A DNA stretch of 64,000 nt from an uncultured Saprospiraceae bacterium (GTDB taxonomy: Bacteria > Bacteroidota > Bacteroidia > Chitinophagales > Saprospiraceae): assembly GCA_937921825.1 (NCBI GenBank), contig CAKZVK010000018.1, positions 1 through 64,000 of the forward strand. The letters are read 5' to 3'. Shown here in pieces: positions 45,605 to 54,906 of this stretch. A program made the translations under genes and the position numbers. Within the stretch, counting starts at the first letter, position 1, and every line of letters begins with the position of its first letter. A model generated the notes under the pieces. The model was not told the DNA's origin. It was given only the letters and a program-made list of their open reading frames with translations, and did not search any database.

Positions 45605-47131
45605 ATGAAAACACTAATTAATTCATTTTTAGCACTTTTCCTGTTTGCAAGTGTAACCCAGGCGGCAGAGATTAATGACCAATTTTTTTCTAGCACCAAT
45701 ACTTTTTTGCAAAAGGTGGTAAAGAATGGTAGAGTAGATTATAGCTCGCTGAAAGCAGATGCTTCTTTGGACCAGCTTATCAAAGAAATAGGAGAGGCAG
45801 ATCTTAGCGGCGCTTCTTCTGCCACTAAGCAAGCATTTTATATCAATGCATATAATCTTCTAGTTATCAATAATTCTGCTCAGGCTTATCCACTAAGCTC
45901 GGTTATGGATATTCCTGGATTTTTTGATAGGAAAAAGAACCTTGTAGAAGGCAATCAAGTCACTCTGAATCAGCTAGAGAAAGAATACCTATTGAAACCA
46001 TACGGCGATGCGAGATATCATTTCGTATTAGTTTGTGGCGCTGTAGGTTGTCCTCCCATAACTAACTTTGCTTATACTCCGGACAAACTAGAAGAGCAGC
46101 TGGAAAGACAAACGAAGCTTGCGATTAATGATCCATCTTTTATAAAAGTATCAAATGGTAAGGCAGAGCTGTCACAGATATTTAAGTGGTATGCAAGTGA
46201 TTTTGGCGGCAGTAAAAAGGCTGTCTTGAACTTTATTAATGAATATAAGTCTACACCTATTCCTAGCTCTGCTAAGGTAAGCTACTATGAGTACGACTGG
46301 ATACTAAATGATACTGCAAGGAGCAGTTCCAGTATTTCTAACCCTGCGGCAACTGGTACTAATGCCAGTCGATATGTTGTCTCTTCTACTATCAGAAGAG
46401 GCACCATCGAAGCTAAGATATTCAACAACCTGTATACACAGAAAACAGGAAGTACGGATTTACTATCTGATAGATCTACTTTTTTCACGACCTCTTTGAG
46501 TTTTTTGTACGGACTGACGGATAGATTTAATGTGGGTTTTAGTACGAGATACAGAAGAGTACGAAATGATAGATTACCCTCTAATTTGTTCTCTGTTTTT
46601 GATGGTGATGGAAGTTCTCAAAGAGAGGGGATTACTGCTTTCGGGCCACAGATAAGATATGCTCCGAACCCTAACTGGCCTAATTTTTCTATTCAGAGTT
46701 CTTTTGTTTTTGGGATAGGAGAGGACCTGGAAGGCAATGCCACACAACCTTTTATAGACTGGACAGGCGCTACATGGTGGACACAATTTTTCAATGATTT
46801 CTCTATTGGTAATAGTTTTTCATTGTTTACAGAAGTTGACTTTTTGATCGAAGATTTGGGAAAGAATAATTCTAATAGAATTTCTACTCCTGCAACTTTG
46901 ATTTTTAGTTACAACCCGACTAACAAGATTACTTTATATACACTAGGAGGATTTTCTCCCTTCTGGCAGGCCGAATTTGACTATTTCGTACAAGCTGGGT
47001 TAGGGGCTAAGTACCAGTTCTCTCCTGAGGTAGAAATAGAACTATTATACACAGATTTTAGTAACAAGTTTCTGAATGAGACAGGAGGCCAAGCTGCGAC
47101 TTATAATATCGGATTTAGATATAATTACTAA
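45605..47131 (+). CDS. DUF547 domain fused to an outer-membrane beta-barrel
   Basis: 508 aa. Signal peptide 1-20 (SVTQAA). Residues about 28-235 are a DUF547 domain: TKQAFYINAYNLLVINN, VTLNQLEKEYLL, HFVLVCGAVGCPPI and IFKWYASDFGG are its core motifs, including the conserved Cys pair. Residues about 265-508 alternate hydrophobic strands and end in YNIGFRYNY, a C-terminal aromatic beta-barrel signal, and include LSFLYGLTDRFNVGFSTRYR. So an unknown, possibly catalytic, domain is joined to an outer-membrane barrel. It opens a run of three envelope genes in the same direction. Confidence 0.8.
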   Translation: MKTLINSFLALFLFASVTQAAEINDQFFSSTNTFLQKVVKNGRVDYSSLKADASLDQLIKEIGEADLSGASSATKQAFYINAYNLLVINNSAQAYPLSSVMDIPGFFDRKKNLVEGNQVTLNQLEKEYLLKPYGDARYHFVLVCGAVGCPPITNFAYTPDKLEEQLERQTKLAINDPSFIKVSNGKAELSQIFKWYASDFGGSKKAVLNFINEYKSTPIPSSAKVSYYEYDWILNDTARSSSSISNPAATGTNASRYVVSSTIRRGTIEAKIFNNLYTQKTGSTDLLSDRSTFFTTSLSFLYGLTDRFNVGFSTRYRRVRNDRLPSNLFSVFDGDGSSQREGITAFGPQIRYAPNPNWPNFSIQSSFVFGIGEDLEGNATQPFIDWTGATWWTQFFNDFSIGNSFSLFTEVDFLIEDLGKNNSNRISTPATLIFSYNPTNKITLYTLGGFSPFWQAEFDYFVQAGLGAKYQFSPEVEIELLYTDFSNKFLNETGGQAATYNIGFRYNY

Positions 47132-47191
47132 CTGTCTTTAGCATCAGATACCACATCATTTTTTGTTTAGTATTACTTTCGCATACAACTC

Positions 47192-48472
47192 ATGGAGTCT
47201 AGAATATTTTTAATTATTGTTGTTTTTTTTATGCTTGGCTCGGTCATCTTGCCAGCTCAGATTCCTAGTGACGAACTAATACATTCAATAGGATTTGATG
47301 GTCTGAAAAAAACAAAATTATCATACGTACAGGATTTTTTAAGTTCAGAAGTAGGACAGGCCTTGGATTCTATAAGTATAGAGTCCGATGCACAGAGGCT
47401 CAGAAACATGCCTGGTATAGGGCAAGCGAGTTATGCTTTAGATTTACTCCCTGATGGTGTAAAAGTAAACTTTCATGTCGAAGAGGTAAAGACCTTATTG
47501 CCTATACTTAAATTTGGAAACATAACAGACAATAATTGGTACCAAGTTGGTTTTGTAGATATAAACTGGAAAGGTAAGGGGCACACCTTAAGTGCTTATT
47601 ATCAGAATAATGACAAAAGACATTCAGGCCAGATTTATTTTAAGATTCCATATTTTAAAAGTAGTCTTTGGGGCCTAGCAGGTAGTCTTACCAGGATAGC
47701 TTCTAGAGAGCCTTTATATTTCCCGGATGCTACGGTGCTCTATGATTATGATAATAATAGTTTAGCCCTCAGTGGTATACGTCGGTTAGGAACTTATAGA
47801 AGTTTAGAATTTGGCGGCACCTTTTTTAGAGAGAAGTATTCAAAAAGTGAGGGGCAGGATCGTGAGGGTACTCCAGGACCACTTTCAGTTACTCAACCCA
47901 AGCTTTTATCAAAATTGGAACTCCAGACAGATAGGCTTAATTATAATGGCTTTTATCTAGATGGTCATAGCTGGAGATCAACATTGCAGAATGTGTATAA
48001 CGTAGATGATAAATCGTGGTTCCATACTTTACAATTTCAGGGAAGAACATTTCGTAGAATCGGTAATGGTATTAACTTGGCTTTTAGGTTAAGATTGGCG
48101 ATATCTACTAATAATGATTCTCCGTTTGCACCTTTCGTCGCTGATAGCCAAGTCAATCTCAGAGGTGTAGGAAATAGAATAGACAGGGGTACAGCTCAGG
48201 TCGTTCTTAATGTGGAATACAGGCAGACGATTTTTGATGGCAATAAGTGGGCAGGGCAGGTAGTAGCCTTTGCAGATTTAGGATCATGGAGAAATCCAGG
48301 AGGAGAACTAAGAGATATACTTAACCCCGATCAGTTTCGGGAATTCATAGGGGGAGGTTTTCGTATTATTTATAAGAAGATATATGGTACAACACTAAGA
48401 GTAGATTATGGAATTGATATCTTCAATAAAGAACAAAGAGGCATTGTCCTCGGACTGGGACAATATTTTTAA
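47192..48472 (+). CDS. Omp85-family outer-membrane protein with one POTRA domain
   Basis: 426 aa. A signal peptide (about 1-23) is followed by a single POTRA-like domain (about 30-95; IGFDGLKKTKLSYVQDFL..LRNMPGIGQASYALD) and a 16-strand-type barrel. The QVNLRGVGNR motif (about 313) corresponds to the (V)RG[FY] loop of Omp85 proteins. The last residue is Phe, preceded by GLGQY. It is too short for BamA or TamA, which carry more POTRA domains. It may insert or export a specific partner, perhaps the fused DUF547 protein or the GH113-like enzyme beside it. Confidence 0.78.
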   Translation: MESRIFLIIVVFFMLGSVILPAQIPSDELIHSIGFDGLKKTKLSYVQDFLSSEVGQALDSISIESDAQRLRNMPGIGQASYALDLLPDGVKVNFHVEEVKTLLPILKFGNITDNNWYQVGFVDINWKGKGHTLSAYYQNNDKRHSGQIYFKIPYFKSSLWGLAGSLTRIASREPLYFPDATVLYDYDNNSLALSGIRRLGTYRSLEFGGTFFREKYSKSEGQDREGTPGPLSVTQPKLLSKLELQTDRLNYNGFYLDGHSWRSTLQNVYNVDDKSWFHTLQFQGRTFRRIGNGINLAFRLRLAISTNNDSPFAPFVADSQVNLRGVGNRIDRGTAQVVLNVEYRQTIFDGNKWAGQVVAFADLGSWRNPGGELRDILNPDQFREFIGGGFRIIYKKIYGTTLRVDYGIDIFNKEQRGIVLGLGQYF

Positions 48473-48493
48473 ATACCCCAGAGAGGCTATGCA

Positions 48494-49570
48494 ATGAGAA
48501 CCATAGGTTATATATTAATTTCGATTTTCTTCCATGTACAAGTATACTGTCAGGCCTTAGTTATACAAGGAGGTCCTGATACAAAGAATCAAATAAATGG
48601 TGTGAGTTTCTTAGGGCCTAGTGAGGCTACTCTTGATCTTACTATGTTTGAGATTTTGAAACAATCTAACGCTGAGTGGGTCGCACTTATACCTGAAGCT
48701 ACCCTAGAGCGGTCTACAATGACCTTAAGACCTGACTCACTCAATTCATACTGGAGCAGTACGATGCCAGCTCAGCATGAAGCAATAACCTTAGCAAAAC
48801 AAGCAGATTTAAAGGTCTTTCTAAAACCACATATTGTGCTCTCCAAATTAAAGTCTAAACCTTATGACAAAAGTAATGGCGCTGTATGGCGGGGAGATGT
48901 GATATTAGAATCAGACGCTGACTGGAAAGCACTGGAAGAGAGCTATGCCGCTTATATAATACGACTAGCAGAACTAGCGGAAGCAATGGAAGTAGAGTTA
49001 TTTAGTGTCGGGACAGAACTGAGAGAATTTGTAATACATCGACCACAATTCTGGACTGAACTAATCGTAATGGTGAGGAAGATTTATAATGGACAATTGA
49101 TTTATTGTGCTAATTGGGATGAGTATGATAAAGTTGAGTTCTGGAATGAGCTGGACTACATAGGCGTAGATGCTTACTTTCCGATAAGCAATGCAAAGAC
49201 ACCTAAGGTCCGCCAACTAATAAAGACATGGAGGTCTACAAAGCGAAAACTAAAAAGACTAAGTAAATCTAAAGGCAAGGAAATATTACTGACTGAGTTC
49301 GGTTATAGAAATATTGATTATGCGGGCCAGACACCATGGGTCCATGATAATGGAGAAGCTACTCCTAATTATCAAGCTCAATCTAACCTATATGAAGCTT
49401 TCTTTCATACGTTCTGGGAAGAACCCTGGGTGGCTGGTGGCTTTTTGTGGAACTGGTTGCACACAGACCTAGAAGCAGGTGACACTGATTTTTCTGTCAG
49501 GAAAAAACCGGTACTTACTATTATACGTCAATGGTATGAGGTAGATGCTACTTCAAAGGGAGACTACTAA
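48494..49570 (+). CDS. GH113-like secreted glycoside hydrolase
   Basis: 358 aa (beta/alpha)8-barrel. Signal peptide about 1-20. Motifs of the GH113/mannanase-like clan A fold are KPHIVLS near residue 111, the acid/base FSVGTELREF (Glu175), IGVDAYFPIS, and the nucleophile region EILLTEFGYRN (Glu268), with FLWNWL at the end. The substrate is probably a mannan or similar glycan, but this is family inference only. It starts 21 nt after the Omp85 gene, so the two are likely co-transcribed. No SusC/D pair is nearby. Confidence 0.8.
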   Translation: MRTIGYILISIFFHVQVYCQALVIQGGPDTKNQINGVSFLGPSEATLDLTMFEILKQSNAEWVALIPEATLERSTMTLRPDSLNSYWSSTMPAQHEAITLAKQADLKVFLKPHIVLSKLKSKPYDKSNGAVWRGDVILESDADWKALEESYAAYIIRLAELAEAMEVELFSVGTELREFVIHRPQFWTELIVMVRKIYNGQLIYCANWDEYDKVEFWNELDYIGVDAYFPISNAKTPKVRQLIKTWRSTKRKLKRLSKSKGKEILLTEFGYRNIDYAGQTPWVHDNGEATPNYQAQSNLYEAFFHTFWEEPWVAGGFLWNWLHTDLEAGDTDFSVRKKPVLTIIRQWYEVDATSKGDY

Positions 49571-49630
49571 GCTACAAAACCTTTTTTGTCATTCTTTAAC
49601 TTATTTATTCTAGTCTGCTAAGTACGGTAG

Positions 49631-50653
49631 CTACTCATAGACTTCTACTTCATAGAACGAGCCTAGAGAGAAATAGTAGGCCATAAAACTGTTAGTTGCC
49701 GCAAGTTTATCATTCTGTCTTGGTCCTCCGCTAATAGTCCCGTCTATATTAAGGTTATTGCCTTCCTGGTCTACAGCAACTATTGGCAGTTGGTCTTGTA
49801 CTGCTGAAAATTGGCCGTCAGGATTTTCGAAAGCAACAATATAGTTGTCACTTTTAGACCCCACAATGAGCAAGTCTTTACCAGAAAAGTTGTCTTCGAT
49901 CACAGTATTTTCATCAAATAATTCGATGCTGTACACTTTCGCATTGTTACCTTCTACAACAGTAAGTACTCTTTCCTTGGCAGGTAATCTGGTGTCCAAA
50001 TTTGTTACAGGGAAAATAATATTGTCGTGATTAGTTCTATAATCACCATAGGGATAGTTGCTATAGTTTCTTGAGAATCCAGTTTCAGTATTCATGACTA
50101 AGGAATTAGGGTAGGCTTTCTGCCAGCTTGCCCAAGTGGTCTCTATAACTGGAATAGTGCTGATCTTAGTGCCTATACGATTTCCCGTTACACATTCGAG
50201 TTGGATCTGAGACCAGTAGCTATCAGAATCTCTATCATAGGGCATAAGATTAGTGTTGTATAATTTACCACTAACGCCGAAGGTCGTGATGTCTCCTCCT
50301 ATGGAACTATTCCACCCTATGCCAGTACCGGTAAGAGGGCAGTAGGTAAGGGCATAATTCAAATCAGCAATATTGTCATTTACGATTTCGTGCCAGTCTA
50401 GAATGTTGTGAGGGTAAGCTTTTGCGACACCGTCATGAATGACACCGATTACTAAAGAGGATGGATCTAGGAATCCAATTTCAGTGACCGAGCTAAAATT
50501 TGGATCGTCTACGGAAGGTATGCCATCTTTTCCTGGACCTCCATCTAGAACTTCTTCTACTGGGATGATCCATTCTTCTTCAGTCGATGAAGATTCACTA
50601 GAACCGCAACCCCAAAGTAAAATTGAGAGAAATAAGATTAGGATATTATTCAT
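49631..50653 (-). CDS. DUF3179 domain lipoprotein
   Basis: 340 aa. Lipoprotein signal with Cys16 (LLWGC). The DUF3179 family signature is clear: VIGVIHDGVAKAYPHNILDWHEIVND (shown in parts: GVAKAYPHNILDWHE), ALTYCPLTGTGIGW, FGVSGKLYNTNLMPYDRDS and the SYWSQI block. Function of the family is unknown. Its start overlaps the stop of the barrel gene upstream by 4 nt (ATGA), so the two are translationally coupled. The operon converges on the GH113-like gene. Confidence 0.88.
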   Translation of the reverse strand: MNNILILFLSILLWGCGSSESSSTEEEWIIPVEEVLDGGPGKDGIPSVDDPNFSSVTEIGFLDPSSLVIGVIHDGVAKAYPHNILDWHEIVNDNIADLNYALTYCPLTGTGIGWNSSIGGDITTFGVSGKLYNTNLMPYDRDSDSYWSQIQLECVTGNRIGTKISTIPVIETTWASWQKAYPNSLVMNTETGFSRNYSNYPYGDYRTNHDNIIFPVTNLDTRLPAKERVLTVVEGNNAKVYSIELFDENTVIEDNFSGKDLLIVGSKSDNYIVAFENPDGQFSAVQDQLPIVAVDQEGNNLNIDGTISGGPRQNDKLAATNSFMAYYFSLGSFYEVEVYE

Positions 50654-51597
50654 TTTTTATTTGTTAGTACGTTGTATGATAATTGGATGCCGATACTATA
50701 GTCAGATGTTATTTGTAATCCTTCTAGATTTTGATAAAGCGGTACCTCTGTAAATAATGCAAAGGTCTTGACCCCATCAATAGAATAAGCTATGCCACCC
50801 ATCAGATTTATCCACGAGCCACCACTATTAGGCGCTAGTACCTGTTGTTCTACATTGGGACGAGTATGTCTATATTGTACTCCAAAATTTGGGATAAAGA
50901 AACCCGAAGGAGAAACAAGAGTATAATCAATATTTAGCCCAGCTAAGTATTCATTGCCAAAACCGAATCTACGACCAGTAAAACTATCAGTACTCGCAAA
51001 ATTATCGTTAGTGTTATTTATTCTGTACGAACTATACAAGCTTCCTGATAGGAAAGAAATCTGAGGGATAGTAAGATTGTATACTGCTCTAAACAGCACG
51101 TCATAACTGCCACTACCACTTTGCATATCTGGTGAAAGTAAAAGGCTATTATTCGCTCGTTTATTTGTGCTACCCGTCGGTAATTTAAGACCAGAAATAA
51201 GACTTATGTTTTTGTAAGTATATTGGGCTAAGAAGACCAAATCTCCTAGGCCTAAACTGCTTTGCATCTCACTGGTCGTACTTCTATTATGTTTTATAAG
51301 TGGGAGTATAGCGGAGATTGCCCATGATTGATTAAGGGCATAATCTACTTTTAGGGACAGATTCTGACCTGACCTAGAACGAGGATCATTCTCCAGTCTT
51401 CTGTTATTGTCTATCAGCGCATTAATGCTTTTGTATTCGTACCTGAGCTGAAAGGAAAGACTTGCGCTGTCTGATGCTATGTCTAGAACGGAACTGACTG
51501 GCATTCCAGCCGTGCAGCAGGTTTGTCCCTGAAGCGCTACCTGTGAGGCGATAGCCAGGAATAGGATCCATAATATTTTAGAAGTCTTAGCGGACAT
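50650..51597 (-). CDS. Outer-membrane beta-barrel protein with N-terminal CC motif
   Basis: 315 aa. Signal peptide about 1-24 (ending LQGQ); the mature protein starts TCCTAGMPVSS, a Cys-Cys pair that could bind metal or heme-like groups. The rest alternates strands typical of transporter-type barrels (DYALNQSWAISAILPLIK, GLGDLVFLAQYTYKN, GLKLPTGSTNKR). The last strand ends in YSIGIQLSYNVL. It is coupled to the DUF3179 gene by a 4-nt overlap. Its role, possibly in uptake of a substrate handled by the DUF3179 protein, is inference. Confidence 0.75.
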   Translation of the reverse strand: MSAKTSKILWILFLAIASQVALQGQTCCTAGMPVSSVLDIASDSASLSFQLRYEYKSINALIDNNRRLENDPRSRSGQNLSLKVDYALNQSWAISAILPLIKHNRSTTSEMQSSLGLGDLVFLAQYTYKNISLISGLKLPTGSTNKRANNSLLLSPDMQSGSGSYDVLFRAVYNLTIPQISFLSGSLYSSYRINNTNDNFASTDSFTGRRFGFGNEYLAGLNIDYTLVSPSGFFIPNFGVQYRHTRPNVEQQVLAPNSGGSWINLMGGIAYSIDGVKTFALFTEVPLYQNLEGLQITSDYSIGIQLSYNVLTNKK

Positions 51598-51791
51598 GGC
51601 AACTTGTGAACAAAAAGCTACGGTTATTGATTGATGTAGGATTAGAAATCGACTTCAACTGTCCTATGGAATACTAAATCTTGCTGATTTAAAATGATAG
51701 TGTCTGCTGGTAAGTCTTGACATCTCATTGTCTTGAGTCCAAGCATTAATGTCTGAGTTGGATTTTAAGCACTAAGGCGGGGCCGAATGAT

Positions 51792-53231
51792 CTAGCTGAG
51801 AGCATTCACTTTATTATGCTTGGTTATTTTATTTATCATTCCTTTGAATATGACACCATGAAAAGGTAATACTGCATACCAATATAGTCTACCTAGAAGG
51901 CCATGCGGTCGGAATGTTGCCGTTTGGATCAATTTGCTTTTTTCTATTTTGAATTCTAACCAAGCTTCTCCAGGTAATTTCATTTCGGCAAACAAAAGTA
52001 TTTTCCCTTCTTCTCTATTAGCATATAGCACCCTCCAGAAATCTAGTGCATCTCCTGCTTCTATATGCGTAGGATTAGTACGACCTCTTCTCAGTCCGAC
52101 TCCTCCAAATATCTTGTCTATCATGCCCCTGATTTTCCATAATAGATTAGCATGATACCAACCATTTTCTCCACCTATTCGCCATATTCTATTTATGACT
52201 TCTTCTTTGGATATAATTTCTCTTACTCTCATGTCCATGAAGCAGCCATGATTGGGAACATCAATAAAATCAGAAATATTTATCTTTTTAATGCCACTGA
52301 CTTGCGAATCTTTCCAACTCGAAAGAATCTGGTTGCTTGCAATTTTTGTAAAGGCCCTTTCGATAGATTGGATATAGCCTTCAGGCTTTACGTTCAGAAT
52401 TTGATTAATTCTATTATCTCTACAGACGACTTCGACCTTCATGCTCTCGACTAAGGACACCGCCAGTTTATAAGAAGTGGAGGTCACAAAGTATAGCCAG
52501 TAAGACGATAGCTTAGGGGTCATGACAGGTACAGTTTGTATCCATCTTTTCAAGCCTCTAACTTTAGCAAAGCCAAGAAGCATTTCTTTGTAGGTCAGAA
52601 TATCTGATCCGCCGATATCAAAATTCTGATCATATACTTTTTCGTTGAGTAGAGCCTTGCTTAAGAATTTGATGACATCTCTGATACCTACAGGTTGACA
52701 TTTCGTGTTCAGCCACTTAGGCGTAATCATTATCGGTAACTTTTCTACTAAGTCTCTAATTATCTCAAAGGAGGCACTGCCAGAACCTACTATTATACCG
52801 GCTCGTAAGGTGGTTAGCTTGTAAGTACCTTTAGCTAAGATGGTTTCTACATTTTTTCGCGACTGTAGGTGTTTGGACAGGTTGTCTTCATTGACGATGC
52901 CACTGAGATAGATTACTTGTTTTGCTTCTGTGGTACTTAGGTAGTTTTTAAAATTTGTAGCAGTAATGCTTTCTAATTTATCATACTCTTTTGAGTTAGA
53001 CATTGAGTGAATGAGGTAGTAGGCGGCATCTATGTCTTTGGGAATACTCTTCAAAGTTTCTTCCTCCAAGAAATCAATTTTAATGACCTCTAGAAAAGAT
53101 CTAATAGATTCTGGTGGATTGAAGCGTTTAGGATCTCTAACGCAGCAGATGACATGATGTCCATTTTTTATCAGTATAGGCAGTAGTCTCTTGCCAATGT
53201 ATCCGGTTGCTCCTGTAAGTAAGATCCTCAT
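51792..53231 (-). CDS. NAD(P)-binding SDR-like protein with DUF2867 domain
   Basis: 479 aa. The N-terminal half is an atypical extended SDR/NmrA fold with TGATGYIGKRLLP at residues 6-18. The C-terminal half (about 310-470) is DUF2867, ending with GRLYWYAVLPFHGVIFKGM, a hallmark of the family. Proteins of this plan are widespread and of unknown substrate; oxidoreductase or sensor roles are both possible. No signal peptide is seen. A 194-bp gap without features precedes the CC-barrel gene. Confidence 0.88.
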   Translation of the reverse strand: MRILLTGATGYIGKRLLPILIKNGHHVICCVRDPKRFNPPESIRSFLEVIKIDFLEEETLKSIPKDIDAAYYLIHSMSNSKEYDKLESITATNFKNYLSTTEAKQVIYLSGIVNEDNLSKHLQSRKNVETILAKGTYKLTTLRAGIIVGSGSASFEIIRDLVEKLPIMITPKWLNTKCQPVGIRDVIKFLSKALLNEKVYDQNFDIGGSDILTYKEMLLGFAKVRGLKRWIQTVPVMTPKLSSYWLYFVTSTSYKLAVSLVESMKVEVVCRDNRINQILNVKPEGYIQSIERAFTKIASNQILSSWKDSQVSGIKKINISDFIDVPNHGCFMDMRVREIISKEEVINRIWRIGGENGWYHANLLWKIRGMIDKIFGGVGLRRGRTNPTHIEAGDALDFWRVLYANREEGKILLFAEMKLPGEAWLEFKIEKSKLIQTATFRPHGLLGRLYWYAVLPFHGVIFKGMINKITKHNKVNALS

Positions 53232-53346
53232 ATAGTGTCCTGTACTGATTTTAATGAGCAGTACTATGAAGATAACAGATAACTAGGCAGTAGGTTTAAT
53301 TGCGTTGGTATAAGCTAGAATCGGCTGGTGGTACCGGACACTAGAT

Positions 53347-54171
53347 TTACTCCTGAATCAGTTTTGTAAACGATAACAAGCTTAATTTCCAAGTTTCGTT
53401 TTCTCTAATATATGATTCAGAGACCATGAATTTATTGGTCACCTCCTTGCCTCCTACCATTGCTAGTAATGTTACTTCATTTATTAGTATAGCTGAATCA
53501 TTAATTACATCTACTTCGACACTATGAATCTCTGGATGCTTATAATGGATCCCGCCGCTTTCTATGATTTCTAATTCACGGTCCTTTCCCCAAGATCCTC
53601 CCATATGTATGAATTTGGATTGTTTGTGAAATATCTCATCAAGTTTTAAAATGTTCTTCTCTGCCATCAGCTCCCACTTTAATTTTGATAACTTCTTTAT
53701 TTCATTTTTCTGGTTGGTTGTACTTAATGAATCATAGTTTATACTATTGAATTCCTCGTTAGTTACTTTTTCTAACCAGTGGGTTTTTTGATTACCAGTA
53801 ATAGCAAGATAGGTGACGCCAGTGTTTTGAGTGGCACTATGCCAATGTTCAGTATTGGGCATACTTGTAATTATGTCTCCTTTGGTAACAATCTGAATGG
53901 GCTGATTTCTTTCTTGATAGTATCCTGTGCCCTCTATGATTATGAGTTTCTGCCCCTTAGGATGTTTGTGCCAATTAAGTTTGGCTCCTTTGTCAAATTT
54001 TGCAATTGCGATATTGTAATCAAAATATTCATCCGCTTTACTTAGATGATTTAGCCATACTTTTCCCGTGTGATTTATATTTGGGGCTAGATGACCTAGG
54101 GAGAATATTTGATCTTGGGTATAAGTCTTTTGGCAAAAGAGTAGACTTGCGATAACAATAAATATTTTCAT
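53347..54171 (-). CDS. Secreted cupin plus NTF2-like (SnoaL/DUF4440-type) protein
   Basis: 274 aa. Signal peptide about 1-18. Residues about 45-125 are a cupin with the metal-binding pattern WHKHPKGQKLIIIEGTGYYQ and a second His motif EHWHSA. Residues about 160-270 fit an NTF2-like domain (ELMAEKNILKLDEIF, HMGGSWGKDRELEI, VSESYIRENETWKLSLLSF). The fusion probably acts in the periplasm on a small molecule. The cupin part resembles those joined to CMD proteins. Substrate unknown. Confidence 0.8.
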   Translation of the reverse strand: MKIFIVIASLLFCQKTYTQDQIFSLGHLAPNINHTGKVWLNHLSKADEYFDYNIAIAKFDKGAKLNWHKHPKGQKLIIIEGTGYYQERNQPIQIVTKGDIITSMPNTEHWHSATQNTGVTYLAITGNQKTHWLEKVTNEEFNSINYDSLSTTNQKNEIKKLSKLKWELMAEKNILKLDEIFHKQSKFIHMGGSWGKDRELEIIESGGIHYKHPEIHSVEVDVINDSAILINEVTLLAMVGGKEVTNKFMVSESYIRENETWKLSLLSFTKLIQE

Positions 54172-54231
54172 TTTTTTAACCTTGGATTATTGTGAAGTGG
54201 GTTAAAGCTTAATATCGTGGAGTGACCTAAA

Positions 54232-54819
54232 TTAAATAACTCGAAATAGGAGCAGTCCTTGTTGTTCTTGTCCATTAGAGAGATTAGAAATAGTGACATC
54301 AATATTCGGAAAGTTTTGTTCTATTGGGAGATCATCATTTCTGATGCTCATTTCATGATAAGGAGCACAAGCTCTAATTTCTGTATCTCTACCACCAGTG
54401 CAAGCGACTGCTAGAACATAAGTCCCTACTTGACTAGGTGATAACGTCAAAACAAATCTCCTATCATTATTTACTTCTTCTAAATTTCTAAAGACGCCGA
54501 ACTCATCTCTCGTATCTTCTTGAAGAATTTCAAAATCATTATCAGCCTCAGGAAATTCCCAGAAACCTAGATTTTCGTCTTCTGTATACGTGTAGAAATT
54601 TATTCTAAAGCCAAAATCAACATCCGAAACATTAGTCAATATACCATCTACTGATTCAAGAACTTCAGGTATTATTACTTCAAGGTCAAAACTATTGCCA
54701 AGTGGAATTTCAGCATTTTGTAAAGAATAAGTTATTGGAATGCTTTGCCTAATATTATCGACATCTGTGCAACATCCTGAGAGAATAAGAGCACATAGAG
54801 CGACTGAAAGAATTTTCAT
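54232..54819 (-). CDS. Lipoprotein of unknown function
   Basis: 195 aa. Lipoprotein signal ending in LILSGC (Cys16), followed by CTDVDNI. The remainder is predicted beta-rich, acidic, with two later cysteines in VACTGGRDTEIRAC. No family is recognised. It lies 87 nt downstream of the large T9SS gene on the same strand and 60 nt before the cupin gene, so the three may be expressed together. Confidence 0.75.
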   Translation of the reverse strand: MKILSVALCALILSGCCTDVDNIRQSIPITYSLQNAEIPLGNSFDLEVIIPEVLESVDGILTNVSDVDFGFRINFYTYTEDENLGFWEFPEADNDFEILQEDTRDEFGVFRNLEEVNNDRRFVLTLSPSQVGTYVLAVACTGGRDTEIRACAPYHEMSIRNDDLPIEQNFPNIDVTISNLSNGQEQQGLLLFRVI

Positions 54820-54906
54820 AATTAGTTGATTGGTTGTATGAATAGTAGATGCTTAGTCATCTTATGGAGATGTGCAAGCTACTCTTGTCTATATTGATGT
54901 CTTTAG

